NCBI GenBank assembly: GCA_903913345.1
Contig: CAIWLA010000666.1
Span: 1-9,433 of the forward strand
Direction of reading: 5' to 3'
Length of the DNA stretch: 9,433 nt
From: an uncultured Magnetococcales bacterium
GTDB taxonomy: Bacteria > Pseudomonadota > Magnetococcia > Magnetococcales > Magnetaquicoccaceae
Shown: positions 5,984 to 9,433 of the stretch, piece by piece
Numbering within the stretch: the first letter of the stretch is position 1
Layout of the letters: every line of letters begins with the position of its first letter
The notes under the pieces: generated by a model
Seen by the model: the letters and a program-made list of their open reading frames with translations, nothing else
Database searches by the model: none
What the model was told of the DNA's origin: nothing
Made by a program: the position numbers and the translations under genes

Positions 5984-7497
5984 CGCTTTTCCTCCTGTGC
6001 AGACAAAAATCGAGGCAGTTCGATCACCATTTTCTGGATCGGATCCCGCCAACAGTTGGGGACCGTTTGCCGAAAGAGCCGTGCCGTGGGATACCAGGGA
6101 GTGCTCTCCCCGTCGAGAGACCACCGCCAATCCGGGACCAACGGCAAGAGAACCCAGACCGGCTTGCCCAGTGCACCCGCCAGGTGGGCCACCGAGGTAT
6201 CAATGGTGATCAGCAGATCGAGGTTGGCCAGAACGGCCGCCGTCTGGGCAAAATCGGGCAAGGCATCGTGCAGATCGATCCAGTCCATCCCTGGGTGTGG
6301 CGACACCGGTTGCAAACCCTCCTCCCCTTTTTGCAGACCGACCCAGGTCACCCCCGCCACCTGTGCCAGGGGAGCCAAATCGTCCCAGGTACACGAACGG
6401 CGGCGCAACGGATCATTCCGATGCAGAGGCTTGCCCCGCCAAACCAGACCGATACGCCAGGGGTGCCGATTGCCCAGGCGGTTGTTCCATCTGTGAACCC
6501 GATCTGGATCGGCCTGCACATAGGGGATCTCCGCCGGGATGGTCTCGACCCGGCTCTGCAAAAGCATCGGCAAAGAGAGCAAGGGAGAAAACCAGTCAAT
6601 CGGCCCATCATAGGCAAAGGCCTGTGGCGTGGTGATCTGGTCAATCTCCGGCAGGGTGCGCAAGAGCGGAATCAACGACCACGGGCAGGTAAAGAGAAGG
6701 CGCGCCCCGGCGGTCTTGAGCAGCGAAAGATAGCGGACACATTGCAGAATGTCGCCGAAACCCTGCTCGGCCAGAATCAGAATGGTTTTCCCCCGCAACG
6801 GAGAACCGTCCCATCGGGGTGGGGCCTGGGGGGTGTGCAGGAGATCCGGAGTGAGCAGACAGGCCTCCTGGCCGGTGGCCTGCAAACGCCACTCATACTC
6901 TGGCCAGCCCTGGCCATAATCGCCCATCAGCAGATGGGTCAACCCCAGGTTGACATGTCCGGCGATATGGTAGGGATCCTCGGCCACCACCTGGCGAAAA
7001 CAGTGCAGGGCCTCCTCCAACCGACCGCAGGCCTTCAGGCAGAGACCCAGGTTGATCCAGGCCTCTGGAAAAACGGGGCGCAACGGGATGGCGGCCTGGA
7101 AAAAGGGGATGGCAGCGGCGGCCTCTCCCAGATCCATGTGGGTGTCTCCCAGATAAAAATGGGCCTCCGCCTGCTCTGGTTGTCGGCGTTGCACCTCCCG
7201 AAACCGCTCCAGAGCGGCTCGACTGTGGCCCAGGTGTTTCAGCACGATACCCAAGGCCAGGAGGAAAATCGCATTATCCGGTTCCCTGGCCACCGCGTGG
7301 CTGAGCAGGTCCATGGCCCCTCGCCAATCGCCCAAATCCTGCCGGGCCAGACCATACAGATAGAGAATGTATGGATGGCCGGGAAATTGCTTCAATAAAA
7401 GCTCATAAATGGCCTCGGCCTCTTGAATCTGACCGGACTGGTGCCGTCGGATGGCCTCCATGAGTTGATTTTTCAACTGTTCGGTCGTCTCTACCAT
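5980..7497 (-). CDS. TPR-repeat glycosyltransferase (GT9/heptosyltransferase-like C-terminal domain)
   Basis: A 505-residue soluble protein. Six 34-residue TPRs span about residues 8-211. A GT-B-type glycosyltransferase domain (about 226-495) follows, with the N-terminal loop ILAEQGFGDILQ (242-253) and the donor-site motif IDTSVAHLAGALGKPVW (432-448) followed by PDWRW (455-459). This layout is that of bacterial TPR-glycosyltransferases thought to glycosylate proteins or surface polymers; the acceptor here is not known. The neighbouring Maf gene makes flagellin or another flagellar protein a reasonable guess. Start choice is uncertain. The ATG at 7497 begins just before the first TPR but has no ribosome site. 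An in-frame ATG at 7572 has AGGAGG only two bases upstream and would add 25 residues (rich in F, P and S) with codon use poorer in G/C at third positions than the body. I prefer 7497. Confidence 0.88.
   Translation of the reverse strand: MVETTEQLKNQLMEAIRRHQSGQIQEAEAIYELLLKQFPGHPYILYLYGLARQDLGDWRGAMDLLSHAVAREPDNAIFLLALGIVLKHLGHSRAALERFREVQRRQPEQAEAHFYLGDTHMDLGEAAAAIPFFQAAIPLRPVFPEAWINLGLCLKACGRLEEALHCFRQVVAEDPYHIAGHVNLGLTHLLMGDYGQGWPEYEWRLQATGQEACLLTPDLLHTPQAPPRWDGSPLRGKTILILAEQGFGDILQCVRYLSLLKTAGARLLFTCPWSLIPLLRTLPEIDQITTPQAFAYDGPIDWFSPLLSLPMLLQSRVETIPAEIPYVQADPDRVHRWNNRLGNRHPWRIGLVWRGKPLHRNDPLRRRSCTWDDLAPLAQVAGVTWVGLQKGEEGLQPVSPHPGMDWIDLHDALPDFAQTAAVLANLDLLITIDTSVAHLAGALGKPVWVLLPLVPDWRWSLDGESTPWYPTARLFRQTVPNCWRDPIQKMVIELPRFLSAQEEKR
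5991..5996 (-). promoter_or_regulatory. Strong ribosome binding site of the small TPR gene
   Basis: A full AGGAGG on the minus strand sits seven bases before the ATG at 5983, inside the 3' end of the TPR-glycosyltransferase gene. It fixes the start of the small TPR gene and supports its being translated as a separate protein. Confidence 0.8.
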
Positions 7498-7721
7498 GGA
7501 TTTAAAAAACCATGCCAAAAAGGGTGAAGAGGGCCGGAAACACGGCAGGAAAGAACGGGATGGTGCAAACATCCCCTCCTTGAGCAGGGGTGACGGACAC
7601 CTGCCAGACCTTTACTTTGACAGATGGAGACGGTTGACGACAAGACCCGGCGAGCGGGTTTCGGAAAAAGCCGCCGCCACACGGGCTGCAGGCAACCACA
7701 ACAGGCACGGAGAGCAGTCGG
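7498..7721. other. Divergent intergenic region between the TPR-glycosyltransferase and maf-like genes
   Basis: This 224-bp region must hold the promoters of both divergent genes. On the plus strand a perfect TTGACA (7617-7622) is present without a recognisable -10 at 16-18 bp. I find no sigma28 or sigma54 flagellar promoter match. Two short inverted repeats are seen: CCCCT/AGGGG (7573-7577 and 7586-7590), which on the minus strand encloses the AGGAGG before the alternative ATG at 7572, and ACCCG/CGGGT (7645-7649 and 7655-7659). No small gene is supported. Confidence 0.5.
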
Positions 7722-9433
7722 ATGGATTTTGGTCCCATTTTGCGCAACAGTTTTGGTGAATATTATCTGCCCGCCATCAACCAGGAAATTTTTTCCCAGT
7801 CGGGTACCGACAGTTTTTACCGTCGCCACTTTGATAACATCCTGCAAAGCAAGGATTCACTCTATCTGATCGTCGGTACGGATGGCGGTCGTCTGTTGCA
7901 CTGGGTGATCGACAATGGTCTGGCCGAGGGGTCGCGTTACCTGTTCATTGAATATCCCGAATTGGTGGAATATCTGCGGGAGGGGGCCGATTTTCCCACC
8001 GAACTCCCCGATGCCGTCACCCTTTGCGCCCCCGATACGTGGTTGGCGGCGGCGGAAGAACTCTCCCTGCGGGACTATTGCTATCTCGGTCATGTACACC
8101 GGATCAAGTCGCTGGCCGTGCTGGATGGCTTTTTTGAGGCCTATTTCAGCGTCTGGAAAACCTTTGAAGAGGGGATCAGCCAGTATCAGACAATGGTCAA
8201 CCGGGAGGTCGGTTCCCGGATCTTCATGACCAAAGGGCTGGAAAATCTGGCCGAAAACAGTATTCCAGCCGAGCGTCTGATCGGCCTGTTTCAGGACAAA
8301 ACCGCCGTCTTGTTGGCCGGTGGACCCTCTTTGAAGGAGAGTTTTGCCTGGGTCAAGGCCAACCGACCCCATCTGGTGGTCCTGGCCGTCTCCCGGATTG
8401 CCGGACAACTGGACCGGGCAGGCATTCGGGCAGATTTTTTCTTTGCCATCGATCCCCACGACATCATGTTCCATCAGAGCAAAACCATGCTGGCCTTCTG
8501 GCAGCAGACCTTGCTGGTCAATGTCTACCATCTCAATCCCAGACTGTTGAGTCAATGGCGGGGTCGCAGTGCCTTCATGGGGCCTCTGTTTCCCTGGGAG
8601 ACCCCGTTGAATCCCACCAGGCAGTTGTCCTTTCCCGGTATTACCGTGAGTCACCAGGCGTTGGGAATGGCCATCGAGATGGGTTTTTCCCAGGTCATTC
8701 TGTCCGGTTTTGACCTCTGTTTTGACAAGGACGGTTTTACCCACACCGAGGGGAGCGAAGAGCGCAAGGCTGGCCCCTTTGCGGCCCCGTTGGAAATGCG
8801 GGTTGAGACCAACGGCGGCTGGATGGCGGAGACCCGGTATGATTTTTTGAGCGCCATTCCCAGTCTGGAACAGTTGGCTCAATTGGGACTGCGCCGTGGG
8901 TGTCGGATCATCAATCCCGCCCTGGGCGCGGCCAAGGTGGCCCATGTGGAACATCTGCCGTGGGACTCACTGGAGGTGGCACCCCTTTCTCTGTCGGTAT
9001 GGACCACGGTTGAGACGGTCATTCCCCCGGAGGCCACGCCCCAGGAGCGGGCAAAAAACCGGATGCACCATTATGAGATGGTCATGCAGGAACTGCTGAG
9101 GGTACGCGGCGAGGTGCAACGGGTGGCGCGTCTGACGACCGAGGCCATCTCCTGCAATGAGCGATTTTTTGGCCGCAAGGGGCGGCCACCCGATTTCAAA
9201 TTCAAGCTACGCATGGATGAGATTGAACGCCTGCTGGACGAAGATCATCGCACCACCTCCCTGCTGGTCAAACAGTGGGGCATCGCGGAATTTTTAAAGC
9301 TGACGCGCCCGGACAAAGAGCGGGAGTGGTCCGATGAGGAGATCGAGGAGGCGGGACAACGGTATTATGAAATTTACCGGGAGAGCGCGAATGCCATGAT
9401 CCGTCTGTTGGATGATGCGCGCCAACGACTGCG
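7722..9433 (+). CDS. Maf/DUF115-family motility-associated glycosyltransferase (MptE-like domain), 3'-truncated
   Basis: A single open frame from ATG 7722 to the right edge gives 570 residues with no stop. GGAG (7709-7712) lies nine bases before the ATG. The N-terminal domain (about 30-135) has YLIVGTDGGRLLHWVIDNG and YLFIEYPELVEYL, as in Maf N-terminal domains. The DUF115/MptE-like core (about 165-400) has AVLLAGGPSLKES (195-207), the strand FFFAIDPHD (239-247) and the conserved segment ITVSHQALGMAIEMGF (307-322) followed by QVILSGFDLCF. A charged helical C-terminal part follows (about 438-570). Maf proteins transfer nonulosonic acids (pseudaminic or legionaminic type) to flagellin in the cytoplasm before export and are needed for filament formation in several species. 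Other relatives glycosylate other targets, and the donor sugar cannot be told here. The gene is divergent from the TPR-glycosyltransferase. Confidence 0.9.
   Translation, partial: MDFGPILRNSFGEYYLPAINQEIFSQSGTDSFYRRHFDNILQSKDSLYLIVGTDGGRLLHWVIDNGLAEGSRYLFIEYPELVEYLREGADFPTELPDAVTLCAPDTWLAAAEELSLRDYCYLGHVHRIKSLAVLDGFFEAYFSVWKTFEEGISQYQTMVNREVGSRIFMTKGLENLAENSIPAERLIGLFQDKTAVLLAGGPSLKESFAWVKANRPHLVVLAVSRIAGQLDRAGIRADFFFAIDPHDIMFHQSKTMLAFWQQTLLVNVYHLNPRLLSQWRGRSAFMGPLFPWETPLNPTRQLSFPGITVSHQALGMAIEMGFSQVILSGFDLCFDKDGFTHTEGSEERKAGPFAAPLEMRVETNGGWMAETRYDFLSAIPSLEQLAQLGLRRGCRIINPALGAAKVAHVEHLPWDSLEVAPLSLSVWTTVETVIPPEATPQERAKNRMHHYEMVMQELLRVRGEVQRVARLTTEAISCNERFFGRKGRPPDFKFKLRMDEIERLLDEDHRTTSLLVKQWGIAEFLKLTRPDKEREWSDEEIEEAGQRYYEIYRESANAMIRLLDDARQRL

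Noticed and set aside
6067..7398. A 443-codon plus-strand open frame opposite the TPR-glycosyltransferase
   Set aside because: No domain and a composition like the other mirror frames. The minus strand has six TPRs and glycosyltransferase motifs.
7645..7659. ACCCG-GCGAG-CGGGT hairpin as an intrinsic terminator
   Set aside because: The stem has five pairs and only a short T-run follows; it lies upstream of both divergent genes, where a terminator would have no gene to end.
7857..8954. A 365-codon minus-strand open frame opposite the Maf-like gene
   Set aside because: The plus-strand frame from 7722 has Maf/DUF115 motifs throughout. The minus frame is a shadow, conspicuous only because the true gene has no stop within the window.

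Overview
The window reads as about 9.4 kb of GC-rich chromosomal DNA from a Gram-negative, flagellated, environmental proteobacterium. The mix of a TPR-fused glycosyltransferase, a Maf-type flagellin glycosyltransferase, a DUF4337-like protein and a hybrid kinase with a phosphonate-binding-type sensor resembles gene content I associate with magnetotactic Magnetococcales and relatives. That placement is an inference from gene content, not a proof. No rRNA, tRNA, insertion sequence, CRISPR array or origin is visible.

Layout. Six genes lie on the minus strand and one on the plus strand. From the divergent point near 7.5-7.7 kb leftwards they are: a TPR-glycosyltransferase (7497-5980); a small three-TPR protein overlapping it by four bases (5983-5609); a long helical-TPR protein ending in a formylglycine-generating-enzyme-like (FGE/C-type-lectin) domain (5501-3546); an orphan NMT1/SsuA-type substrate-binding protein with a Tat-type signal (3500-2508); a hybrid sensor histidine kinase whose ATG directly follows that gene's TGA (2507-246); and the first 41 codons of a His-rich DUF4337-like protein (125 to the left edge) with its own predicted promoter. 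On the plus strand, from 7722 to the right edge, is a 3'-truncated Maf/DUF115 glycosyltransferase. It is easily missed because its frame runs off the end.

How the genes may work together. The right side (Maf plus TPR-glycosyltransferase plus TPR protein) looks like a protein-glycosylation neighbourhood, most plausibly for flagellin. The left side (substrate-binding protein plus kinase) looks like a ligand-sensing unit with no transporter: the kinase already carries its own periplasmic PhnD-like domain, and a second, separate binding protein is translationally coupled to it. Between them is a TPR-FGE protein whose FGE domain lacks both catalytic cysteines. It keeps the C-terminal ligand-binding segment that diversity-generating retroelements mutate in other members of this fold. 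No reverse transcriptase or template repeat is in the window, so this remains a hypothesis.

Gene-free stretches are short: 126-245 (promoter of the leftmost gene), 5502-5608 (no clear terminator) and 7498-7721 (divergent intergenic region). No convincing rho-independent terminator was found.
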